6,425 bases of DNA, from NCBI GenBank assembly GCA_016795125.1, contig JAEUIG010000511.1, forward strand, positions 1-6,425, written 5' to 3'. A model generated the notes under the pieces. The model was not told the DNA's origin. It saw nothing but the letters and a program-made list of their open reading frames with translations, and made no database searches. How positions within the stretch are numbered: the stretch's first letter is position 1; each line of letters starts with the position of its first letter. This DNA comes from Planctomycetaceae bacterium. Lineage in GTDB: Bacteria > Planctomycetota > Planctomycetia > Planctomycetales > Planctomycetaceae. Shown in pieces: positions 1 to 5,283 of this stretch. The position numbers and the translations under genes are program-made.

Positions 1-318
1 CAGCGAGCGGACCAGGGCATACTTGTCGGCCTGCCGGGCCAGCAGCGGCAGATGTTCGGAGATCTCGATGCCCGACACGTTCGTCGCAATGGGACGGAAC
101 TCGCCGCGGTACTCGCTGGGCGCCTGCGGCTTGAGGTCGAACGTCTCCATATGGCTTGGGCCGCCCCACAGCCAGAGCAGGATCATCGACTTGCCGGAGC
201 CCGCGAGTGCATCCGCGGCGGTTGCGCGATACAGGTCGGGCAGTCCGAGCGCGGACAATCCCAGCAGGCCGGTGCGGACCAGCTCGCGACGATTCAGCGT
301 TCCCGGACAGTGGCGCAT
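1..318 (-). CDS. DUF1501 domain protein, N-terminal 106 codons (partial)
   Basis: The reading frame is open to the left edge, so the 3' end is missing. The translation starts MRHCPGTLNRRELVRTG, continues with a hydrophobic stretch (about residues 16-29, LLGLSALGLPDLY) and reaches an alanine-rich segment near 32-39. The NRREL-plus-hydrophobic pattern looks like a twin-arginine export signal, which is usual in this family. It is followed by the DUF1501 hallmarks: SMILLWLWGGPSHMETFDLKP (about 44-64), GEFRPIATNVSGIEISEHLPLLA (about 72-94) and DKYALVRSL (98-106). The family belongs to the alkaline phosphatase/sulfatase-like fold and is abundant in planctomycetes, usually beside DUF1549/DUF1553 proteins; its biochemical role is not settled. 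I chose the ATG at 318 because GGAAA lies about 10 nt upstream. A GTG directly before it (319-321) is also in frame, and an in-frame stop at 346-348 limits further extension. The family call is confident; the function is not known. Confidence 0.9.
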   Translation of the reverse strand, partial: MRHCPGTLNRRELVRTGLLGLSALGLPDLYRATAADALAGSGKSMILLWLWGGPSHMETFDLKPQAPSEYRGEFRPIATNVSGIEISEHLPLLARQADKYALVRSL

Positions 319-688
319 CACGGCATTTCCATCGGTTGCCGCCCCTCAGGTGCATCAGTATAGCCGAATGCGTCCAGGATTGGATGTTTCTCCCGATAGC
401 CCCACGCCCCGCGTGCGCTCTACCGTTTCAAGTCGGCGATGGCAACGACGGTCCCGTGCACGGCATTCACCGCCATTCACAAGTCCACCAGGCACCCCGG
501 CCATGTCAAACTTTGCGGTTTCCGTTCAGTTGGCGGATTGCGGAATCGGACGGTTTTCGGCCGATTCGACCGGACGACAGGTTGAGTGCAAATATGAAGT
601 CGATGCAGTGCCGAATTGAAGAGGCAGGCTGGACAAGGCCACGTTGCCACGCCACCATTTCATGCATGCCCCCCAGTAGGAATCATAA
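319..688. other. Divergent intergenic region between the DUF1501 and DUF1571 genes
   Basis: These 370 bp separate two genes that point away from each other, so both promoters should lie here. I see the -10-like word at 357-362 for the left gene but no convincing promoter for the right gene. A short inverted repeat, GAATCGG at 543-549 and CCGATTC at 561-567 with an 11-nt loop, lies about 120 bp before the DUF1571 start and could be an operator or chance. The plus-strand open frames that cross this region (for example 23-619 and 156-692) have arginine/proline-rich translations without domain motifs and are not supported as genes. Confidence 0.5.
357..362 (-). promoter_or_regulatory. Candidate -10 element for the DUF1501 gene
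   Basis: Read on the minus strand this is TATACT, within the octamer GCTATACT (357-364). It would place transcription start near 350 and give a leader of about 32 nt before the ATG at 318, with GGAAA as ribosome binding site. No good -35 hexamer lies 16-18 bp upstream (the best is a TCCAAT-like word), so support is mainly the -10 match and its position. The same octamer occurs at the candidate ahpC promoter. Confidence 0.35.
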
Positions 689-1510
689 ATGACAACGAAG
701 TCAACCGCCGCCATCTCCCGCCGACTGTGGCTGCAACAGGGCGCCGCTGCCGCCGTCGCCGCCGTTTCCGCCGGACTGCTCCCCGCCTCGCTGCTGGCCG
801 ACACGAAAATCGCCGCCCGGATTGCGGAAGCCGATGGATCGCATGCCCTCGTCCCGGTCCTCAAGCTCGCCGCCAAAAGCCTCGAATTGCTGGAACAGGT
901 CAAGGATTACGAAGCTGTCGTCATCAAGAAGGAAATGGTCGGCGACACGCTGCTGACCTCGCAGATGCAGATCAAGCTGCGCGAAGAACCCAAGGACGTC
1001 TACCTGAAGTTCATTGATCCGCACGCCGGCCGTGAAGTCCTGTTCTCGCCGAACAAGCGCAACGGCATGATGCTCGTCCACGAGACCGGCATCGCGTCGC
1101 TCGTCGGAGCGCTCGAGATTGACCCGACCGGCGACATCGCCAAGCGGGAAAACCGCTACCCGATCACCAAGATCGGCCTGCGGAACCTGCTGACGATCCT
1201 CATGGAACGCTGGCTGACCGAGACCAAGCTGACGGGCGTGGACGTCAAGTTCTACCCGGAAGCGAAGATCGGCATGCAGAGCTGCAAGGTCGTGCACATC
1301 ACCTACGCCGAACAGCGGCCGGAAGTCCGGTACCAGTCGTCGCGGCTGTACATCGACAACACGACCCAGCTCCCCGTGCGGCTGCAGAACTGGGAGTTCG
1401 CCAAGCCGGAACCGGTGCTCGTCGAGGACTACTACTACTCGAACTTCAAGGCGAACGTCGGCCTGAAAGACGCCGACTTCGATCCTGAGAACTCGAAGTA
1501 CAACTTCTAA
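689..1510 (+). CDS. DUF1571 family exported protein (Tat signal)
   Basis: This is a complete 273-residue protein. The start ATG at 689 is supported by TAGGA at 677-681, 7 nt upstream. Residues 10-16 (SRRLWLQ) form a twin-arginine motif, followed by an Ala/Val-rich hydrophobic core (about 18-36) and a probable cleavage after Ala37 (SLLA/DT), so the protein is predicted to leave the cytoplasm folded through Tat. The mature part matches DUF1571 as I know it: KSLELLEQVKDYEAVVIKKE (about 63-82), QMQIKLREEPKDVYLKF (about 92-108), GREVLFSPNKRNGMMLVHETG (about 113-133), and a C-terminal strand-rich part with LYIDNTTQLPVRLQNWEF and EDYYYSNFKANVGLKDADFDPEN. The alternating strands suggest a LolA-like lipid- or lipoprotein-binding fold, but that is inference; the family function is uncharacterised. 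No cysteine sits at the cleavage site, so it is not a lipoprotein. It is the only annotated plus-strand gene and ends in its own terminator. Confidence 0.87.
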   Translation: MTTKSTAAISRRLWLQQGAAAAVAAVSAGLLPASLLADTKIAARIAEADGSHALVPVLKLAAKSLELLEQVKDYEAVVIKKEMVGDTLLTSQMQIKLREEPKDVYLKFIDPHAGREVLFSPNKRNGMMLVHETGIASLVGALEIDPTGDIAKRENRYPITKIGLRNLLTILMERWLTETKLTGVDVKFYPEAKIGMQSCKVVHITYAEQRPEVRYQSSRLYIDNTTQLPVRLQNWEFAKPEPVLVEDYYYSNFKANVGLKDADFDPENSKYNF

Positions 1511-1527
1511 GCGTCGTCAAACGTTCA

Positions 1528-1560
1528 CAGCCCGGCTGCTTCGAGCAGCCGGGCTGTTTT
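1528..1560 (+). terminator. Intrinsic terminator of the DUF1571 gene
   Basis: A perfect 13-bp stem, CAGCCCGGCTGCT (1528-1540) pairing with AGCAGCCGGGCTG (1544-1556), closes on a TCG loop (equally a 12-bp stem with a TTCGA loop) and is followed by TTTT then CGTT. It begins 17 bp after the stop codon. On the opposite strand there is no T run after the stem, so it should act on plus-strand transcripts only. Confidence 0.92.
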
Positions 1561-1571
1561 CGTTGGGCAAA

Positions 1572-1645
1572 GGGATCGGGGACTGGGGAATTGGGAACAG
1601 TCGCTCTCCGCTATTCCCAATTCCCTGTTCCCCAGTCCCTATTCC
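1572..1645. repeat. G-rich imperfect inverted repeat at the convergent gene ends
   Basis: The left arm GGGACTGGGGAA (1579-1590) plus TTGGGAA (1591-1597) pairs with TTCCCAA (1614-1620) and TTCCCCAGTCCC (1628-1639). A 7-nt bulge, TTCCCTG (1621-1627), interrupts the right arm; that word itself repeats the neighbouring pattern. Together they give 19 paired bases around a 16-nt loop. The element lies between the converging DUF1571 and ahpD genes, and its right arm runs into the ahpD TAG stop (1639-1641). It is built of short variants of GGGAATTGGGAA, which marks it as a low-complexity, dispersed type of repeat. It may end the ahpD transcript, although no clear T run follows on the minus strand. 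Confidence 0.7.
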
Positions 1646-2262
1646 GCCACGCTGGTGAACTGCGCGACCGCGTAGACCGTCGCCGCGCACTGAATCGTCT
1701 CCAGCAATTGCTCGTCGCGGACTCCCATCTGGCGGGCGCTTTCGACATGTCCGCTCGTGCACGGCTTGCACGCGTTGATGTCGCTCACGGCCGTGTTCAG
1801 CAATTCCACGGTCTTCTCGTCGAGCGACGTGGAGCCGAAAGTGTGCGCCCGCAGTCCGACTCCCATCCCTTCAAACAGCGCGCTGCCGGACAGGTCGCGG
1901 AACTTGAAAAACGTATTGTACATGTAGTTCGTCGAAGCGACGGCCACGATCTCGTGCACCTGTGTTTCCGTCCAGCCGGTCGCCCGGCAGCGCTCGGCGA
2001 ACACGTCGATCCACGGCTTGCTCTTGGCATGGCACGCGACGGCCAGCGCGATCGCCGCCCTGGTTTTGGCGTCGATCGCCCCGTCGCCGAACACGAACCG
2101 CTTCAGGTTCATATACGCGTCGCGCAGAAACGGCTCGACCCGTCCCATGCTGAAGAACACCGCCGGCACCTCGGACGTCCCCAGCATCTCCTGGATGCGG
2201 CCATACGTCTGCTGCACCTTCTCAGGCGCGTCCGCGGGAGACAGCGGAGGAACCAATGACAT
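1639..2262 (-). CDS. ahpD: AhpD-type alkylhydroperoxidase (carboxymuconolactone decarboxylase family)
   Basis: This 207-residue protein has the all-helical carboxymuconolactone decarboxylase/AhpD layout. The C-terminal half holds the redox site in VELLNTAVSDINACKPCTSGH: Glu153, Cys165, Cys168 and His172. Spacing and context match Glu118, Cys130, Cys133 and His137 of Mycobacterium tuberculosis AhpD, including the AVSxINxC core and an upstream N-F-R-D-x-x-G-like segment (about 112-132, YMYNTFFKFRDLSG). The mycobacterial His132 is replaced by Pro167. In the known system AhpD passes electrons from lipoylated dihydrolipoamide succinyltransferase to AhpC and has weak peroxidase activity itself; this role in the cytoplasm is inferred here from the family and from ahpC next door. 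The ATG at 2262 has AGGTG (2268-2272) 5 nt upstream. The N-terminal half is longer than in the 177-residue mycobacterial protein. The TAG stop lies inside an inverted repeat. It could be a more general CMD protein, but the ahpC neighbour favours AhpD. Confidence 0.87.
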   Translation of the reverse strand: MSLVPPLSPADAPEKVQQTYGRIQEMLGTSEVPAVFFSMGRVEPFLRDAYMNLKRFVFGDGAIDAKTRAAIALAVACHAKSKPWIDVFAERCRATGWTETQVHEIVAVASTNYMYNTFFKFRDLSGSALFEGMGVGLRAHTFGSTSLDEKTVELLNTAVSDINACKPCTSGHVESARQMGVRDEQLLETIQCAATVYAVAQFTSVAE

Positions 2263-2608
2263 GGAGACACCTGAGGAGTATCACCGCGGAGTGCGCGGAG
2301 GACGCAGAGGATTACACCGAGACCTGACGGTCGAAAGCTGTCAGCTTGCAGATTCGCGAGTGCAGCGAAGCATTGCGATCGAATCGCCAGAGATTCTGCT
2401 GTGAACATAGCAAGCCCGGGAATTTGGCGCGCTCCCTGTTTCTCCGAATGCTCCGTGACTCCCCCGCGACCCTCTGTCCTGAGAAATGAAGAGGAGCGCA
2501 GTGCGCGCAATCGCCCCTGCTCTGGATTGGTCTCACAGCAGGGCGCGGAAGCAACACTCGCTTCTCTGCGTCCTCCGCGCACTCTGCGGTGATAAACAGC
2601 TCAACAGC
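2263..2608. other. ahpC-ahpD intergenic region
   Basis: These 346 bp separate two genes on the same strand that are often adjacent or co-transcribed. Almost all of the gap is the inverted-repeat element at 2279-2594; only 16 bp before ahpD (with its ribosome binding site) and 14 bp after ahpC are outside it. I see no convincing promoter for ahpD; the best -10-like word on the minus strand, TATGTT at 2404-2409, lacks a -35 partner. No protein-coding frame is supported. Confidence 0.6.
2279..2594. repeat. MITE-like element with 31-bp terminal inverted repeats
   Basis: The ends 2279-2309 and 2564-2594 are inverted copies matching at 30 of 31 positions (G at 2288 on the left corresponds to A on the right). 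Each arm is itself made of three 9-10 nt units; on the right arm these read CTCTGCGTC, CTCCGCGCA and CTCTGCGGTG. Both outer ends carry TA (2279-2280 and 2593-2594), as expected if TA was duplicated on insertion, as IS630/mariner-type elements do; this is suggestive only. The 254-bp interior has no open frame with protein character. It contains a smaller hairpin, CGCCCCTGCT (2512-2521) with AGCAGGGCG (2537-2545), 9 pairs with one bulged C. Translations of the arms (such as LCVLRALRGD) are artefacts often seen where this kind of repeat is called as a gene. Confidence 0.8.
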
Positions 2609-3157
2609 TCAGTTCAGCGTCTTGTCGCCCTTGCTCCAGTTGCAGGGGCAGAGCTTGTCGGTCTGCAGTGCGTCGATGACGCGGAGGACTTCTTCGACGT
2701 TGCGGCCGACGGACAGGTCGTGCACGGCGCTCCAGCGGACGATCCCCTGCGGATCGATCAGGAAGATGCCGCGGTAGGCGATGCCGTCTTCTTCCTTGAG
2801 CACGCCGAAGGAACGCGACAGCGAGTGGGCCGTGTCGGCCAGCATCGGGTACTTGAGATTCTTGAGGTCGGCGTGGGAGTCGCACCAGCCCTTGTGGGAG
2901 AACACGCTGTCGGTGCTGGCAGTCAGGAGGACGCAGTCACGGTCCTCGAATTCCCCGAGCGCCTTGTTGAAGGCAACGATCTCGGTCGGGCATACGAACG
3001 TGAAGTCCAGCGGGTAGAAGAACAGGCAGACCCATTTGCCCTTGAGGTCGTGGAGCGAAATCGGGCGGAACTGCTCGTCCGTGCCGTCCTTGGTGCGGTC
3101 GTAGGCTTTGACGGTGAAGGCGGGGGCAGGCTGTCCGACGCGTGCAAACGTGCTCAT
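2609..3157 (-). CDS. ahpC: AhpC-type 2-Cys peroxiredoxin
   Basis: This 182-residue thioredoxin-fold peroxidase reduces hydrogen peroxide, organic peroxides and possibly peroxynitrite in the cytoplasm. The peroxidatic cysteine is Cys56 in the motif YPLDFTFVCPTE (48-59), with Thr53 and the conserved Arg129 (AYRG) completing the active site. The C-terminal LCPCNW gives Cys170 and Cys172 as resolving cysteines, in the same arrangement as the three-cysteine AhpC of Mycobacterium tuberculosis (ELCACNW), whose partner is AhpD. GRNVEEVLRVIDALQTD (151-167) is also very close to that protein. The chain stops at GDKTLN, a few residues shorter than typical, without the usual C-terminal tail. The ATG at 3157 is preceded by GAAAGG about 6 nt upstream. 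ahpD follows on the same strand after a 346-bp gap filled by a repeat element. A sigma70-like promoter and a structured leader lie upstream. Confidence 0.96.
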   Translation of the reverse strand: MSTFARVGQPAPAFTVKAYDRTKDGTDEQFRPISLHDLKGKWVCLFFYPLDFTFVCPTEIVAFNKALGEFEDRDCVLLTASTDSVFSHKGWCDSHADLKNLKYPMLADTAHSLSRSFGVLKEEDGIAYRGIFLIDPQGIVRWSAVHDLSVGRNVEEVLRVIDALQTDKLCPCNWSKGDKTLN

Positions 3158-3343
3158 CAGTACCTTTCGGAAATGGGAGTGGGGACGCCCGTCAGGCAGG
3201 CTGCATCCCCGGATTGATTGCGTTGAGCGCTACTGCGAGACTCGCAGAGCGACCTGCACGCCAAAGAACGGGCGTCCGGACAACTGTGGCACAACCCGGC
3301 GCAGGTCCGAAGGGCTGCTAAAACCGCAGCCCGACGTGGCTGA
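3158..3343 (-). promoter_or_regulatory. Foldable 5' leader of ahpC
   Basis: If transcription starts near 3337, the mRNA has about 180 untranslated nt with three inverted repeats. The first is GGGCTGC (3312-3318) with GCAGCCC (3326-3332), a 7-bp stem and 7-nt loop right at the 5' end. The second is a 10-bp pair, GGACGCCCGT (3183-3192) with ACGGGCGTCC (3268-3277). Nested inside it is the third, a near-palindrome at 3228-3251: CGCT plus CTGCGAG facing CTCGCAG plus AGCG, with one unpaired A. Together the last two could form one long stem with side structure. The near-palindrome could equally be a protein-binding site in DNA. No known riboswitch class and no OxyR-type ATAG-N7-CTAT pattern was recognised. 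Confidence 0.4.
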
Positions 3344-3371
3344 AGTATAGCTGTGAGGGCGCGGGTTTCAA
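3344..3371 (-). promoter_or_regulatory. Candidate sigma70-type promoter of ahpC
   Basis: On the minus strand TTGAAA (3366-3371) and TATACT (3344-3349) are separated by 16 bp, each matching the housekeeping consensus at most positions. The -10 is part of GCTATACT, the octamer also seen before the DUF1501 gene. Predicted start is near 3337. It lies 187 bp upstream of the ahpC ATG with no gene between, so ahpC is the natural target. Confidence 0.55.
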
Positions 3372-3385
3372 GTGGGGGATGAAGC

Positions 3386-3446
3386 GAGGGGCAACGGGGC
3401 AAAGGGACAAAGATGCAAACGGAAACGTGCGGACTTCCTGCCCCTC
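3386..3446. repeat. G-rich/C-rich imperfect inverted repeat after the aldolase-cupin gene
   Basis: GAGGGGCA (3386-3393) is inverted at TGCCCCTC (3439-3446), and the surroundings continue the pattern loosely (GGGGCAAAGGGACAAAG on the left, CTGCCCT on the right, which reaches the stop codon). The right arm is 4 bp from the TAG stop of the aldolase-cupin gene (3451-3453). It may help end that transcript, but the 45-nt loop makes a simple terminator unlikely. It resembles the element at 1572-1645 in composition and placement, not in sequence. Confidence 0.5.
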
Positions 3447-3450
3447 TGCC

Positions 3451-5097
3451 CTACTGCTCCGCTTCCATCAACACCTCATCCGTTACCACGATCCGCTCCG
3501 GCAGCGGGCCGGCGTACACCCATACCATCGCCATCAGACCGTCCGACTCGTTGACGAAGTAGTGCGGCCGGCCGCGCGGCACGCAGGCCGTCGTGCCGTC
3601 GGACACCAGGTACCGGTTCCGGTTGACCCGGCAGACCGCCGTCCCCTGCACGATGCAGATCGACTCGTCGAAGTCGTGCACGTGTGCCGGCAGGCGGCCT
3701 CCCGGGGCAAACCGGGCCCAACCGCCGCTCATCTCGATTCCCGGCACGATGTTCGCATTGAAGTAATCCACGAACTCCGTGTTCGGTCCGGCCGCATACC
3801 GGCGGGCCGTTTTCAGACGTGTGACATGCTCTGCACCGGTCCGGCCGGACGAATCATCCGGCATTCGTTCTTCCTGGAAGTCGCCGGCGACTTCCGCCCG
3901 CGCGGGTACCGACATCCCAAAGGCGACATGCACGACTGCCGGCGCTCCGGGCAGCGGATTGCGCGAAGAATGCGGCAGCCAGCGTGGAACGACAATGTTG
4001 TCCCCCGGCCGCAGTCGGTACACACGCCCGTCGACCGCCGTGTCGATCTCTCCTGACAGTACGGAGACGGACTCGGTGCACGGATGCGTGTGATACGGTA
4101 GCCCGGCCCCGGGACGAAACGTCACGATGCCCGTCGACAGTCCGCGCGCTTGGGTGAACTCGCCGACGAGCAGTTCGCAGTCGACCCCGTCTGCCAGCGC
4201 GATCACCGGTCCGCGCCCGCGCGGAGTGATCACCTCGCTACGATCGGGCGTCATCTCAGCAGGCACGCGATCCCGCGGCACGACCACCGGCTTGGCATCG
4301 CGCGGATCTAGCGAAGTCGTCGGCGCCCGGTCCGCTCCCACGACCCGCAGCGACTCCCGCACGCCGCGCAGCGTGAGTCCCGCATCGGTTCCCAATCCCA
4401 GGAGTTGAAATCCCTGATCGCGCCGCTGCACCAGGTCGGCGTGTGAAGTCGCCATGATCCCCGCATGCTTCCCCGCCGAACGGACCATCTGCAGCATTGC
4501 GAGCAGCTGATCCGCGACTCCCGGTCCTTCCCATTGGCCCAGGTACCCCGCCGCCGCGGAGTAGTCCGCCGGTCCGAAGTAGAACATGTCCACCCCCTCG
4601 ACGGCCGCCAGGGCGCGAATGTGGGAGTACGCGCGCGGATGTTCCAGAATCGGCACGACCAGGACGTGCGCATTGGCTTCGGCCGTATGTTCGGCAATCG
4701 CATGTCCCCAGACCGTCGCGCGATCCGCCCCTACGCCGCGCCGGCCGGCCGGGGGGTACCGGCAGTCGCGCACGATCTCCACCAGTTGCTCGGCGCTGTC
4801 CACGCCCGGGACGACGATGCCATCGGCCCCGATGTCCAGCGCCCGCTTGATCGCTCCCGTGCTGTGCTCCGGCAACCGCACCAGCGCGACCGTCGAGCTG
4901 CGCGCGGCGGCGCGAATGTGATTGGCGATCGTGCGCCAGTCCAGGTCGGAATGCTCGGAGTCGATCACGACGTAATCCAGCCCGACGGCGACCGCCATTT
5001 CGGTCATCGTCGCCGATTCCAGCGTGACCCAGAGTCCATATGTGGGCCGGCCGGCGGAAAGCCTGGACCGGAGAGCGGTGATGGCAGCAGTCTTCAT
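3451..5097 (-). CDS. HpcH/HpaI aldolase fused to two cupin domains
   Basis: One uninterrupted 548-residue frame carries three domains. Residues 1-255 are a class II, metal-dependent HpcH/HpaI aldolase: DSEH gives the base His49, VRLPE gives Arg74, ALDIGAD gives Asp88, YPPAGRRGVG (114-123) is a family hallmark, and ILEH (Glu152) and GPADYS (Asp178) supply the metal ligands. These line up with His45, Arg70, Asp84, Glu149 and Asp175 of E. coli HpaI. Cupin 1 (about 290-400) has LPYHTHPCTE (His336, His338, Glu342) and PHSSRN (His376). Cupin 2 (about 425-540) has LPAHVHDFDE (His472, His474, Glu478) and PHYFVN (His512). Both cupin metal sites look complete. The aldolase should cleave or join a pyruvate-like enolate and an aldehyde; the cupins may act on its substrate or product, for example as a KdgF-like sugar-acid converting step, which is speculative. 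The frame extends to 5208, but MKTAAITALRSRL at 5097 is the natural domain start; its ribosome binding site is weak. The substrate is unknown. Confidence 0.87.
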   Translation of the reverse strand: MKTAAITALRSRLSAGRPTYGLWVTLESATMTEMAVAVGLDYVVIDSEHSDLDWRTIANHIRAAARSSTVALVRLPEHSTGAIKRALDIGADGIVVPGVDSAEQLVEIVRDCRYPPAGRRGVGADRATVWGHAIAEHTAEANAHVLVVPILEHPRAYSHIRALAAVEGVDMFYFGPADYSAAAGYLGQWEGPGVADQLLAMLQMVRSAGKHAGIMATSHADLVQRRDQGFQLLGLGTDAGLTLRGVRESLRVVGADRAPTTSLDPRDAKPVVVPRDRVPAEMTPDRSEVITPRGRGPVIALADGVDCELLVGEFTQARGLSTGIVTFRPGAGLPYHTHPCTESVSVLSGEIDTAVDGRVYRLRPGDNIVVPRWLPHSSRNPLPGAPAVVHVAFGMSVPARAEVAGDFQEERMPDDSSGRTGAEHVTRLKTARRYAAGPNTEFVDYFNANIVPGIEMSGGWARFAPGGRLPAHVHDFDESICIVQGTAVCRVNRNRYLVSDGTTACVPRGRPHYFVNESDGLMAMVWVYAGPLPERIVVTDEVLMEAEQ

Positions 5098-5166
5098 GCG
5101 CGCGCAGGGGGCCTGGTGATCTGTGACGTGCAGATAATGGCAGGCAGTGCCAGATCGTGAAAGAGA

Positions 5167-5194
5167 AGTATCGGTCGGGCGGCACGCCCGGACC
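5167..5194 (-). promoter_or_regulatory. Dyad with possible promoter before the aldolase-cupin gene
   Basis: GGTC plus GGGCG (5173-5181) is inverted at CGCCC plus GACC (5185-5194) with a GCA loop and one bulged G, a 9-bp stem. On the minus strand GATACT (5167-5172) follows directly, and TTGGTC lies 18 bp upstream of it, so the dyad would fill the spacer of a weak promoter starting near 5160, as an operator might. Alternatively it is a terminator-like stem for the kinase gene, whose stop is 90 bp upstream; a pyrimidine-rich stretch (ACTTCTCTTTC) but no pure T run follows. Either reading is tentative. Confidence 0.3.
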
Positions 5195-5283
5195 AACCGG
5201 ATGGGCATGGCGAATGTCGCACTCGCACGTCACTCCGGGCCAGCGCGAGGCACCCACCTCCCCGCCGCTGGAGACGCCACCGC

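Noticed and set aside
581..598. Possible DUF1571 promoter (TTGAGT, TATGAA)
   Set aside because: The hexamers are only a few bases apart, and pairing TATGAA with TTCGAC gives a 22-bp spacer; neither geometry is workable.
1591..2259. Plus-strand frame of 222 codons opposite ahpD
   Set aside because: It is antisense to a gene with clear active-site motifs; its translation is Arg/His-rich without any domain, typical of a shadow frame in GC-rich DNA.
2404..2432. Possible ahpD promoter with TATGTT as -10 inside the repeat element
   Set aside because: No -35-like hexamer is found 15-19 bp upstream.
2109..2582. Minus-strand frame of 157 codons across the inverted-repeat element and the 3' neighbour ahpD
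   Set aside because: The translation contains repeat-arm peptides (LCVLRALRGD) and overlaps ahpD in another frame; no ribosome binding site or domain supports it.
2279..2594. CRISPR-like repeat reading of the paired arms
   Set aside because: There are only two copies, in opposite orientation, separated by 254 bp; no regular spacers or cas genes are present.
2486..3217. Plus-strand frame of 243 codons opposite ahpC
   Set aside because: It crosses the repeat arm and is the mirror of ahpC; the Val/Glu/Gly-rich translation shows no family features.
5128..5150. Possible sigma54 promoter (TGGCAC followed by TGCC on the minus strand)
   Set aside because: The GG and GC dinucleotides are two bases too close for the -24/-12 spacing, and the TTGC part is missing.
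5098..5208. N-terminal extension of the aldolase-cupin protein by 37 residues
   Set aside because: The extra residues (MPIRLVRACRPTD...) do not resemble the aldolase fold, whose first helix starts right at the ATG at 5097; the extension also covers the candidate promoter.
4256..5257. Minus-strand frame of 333 codons overlapping the aldolase-cupin gene
   Set aside because: It is a shifted frame of the aldolase region with Arg/Gly/Pro-rich composition; the other frame carries every catalytic motif.
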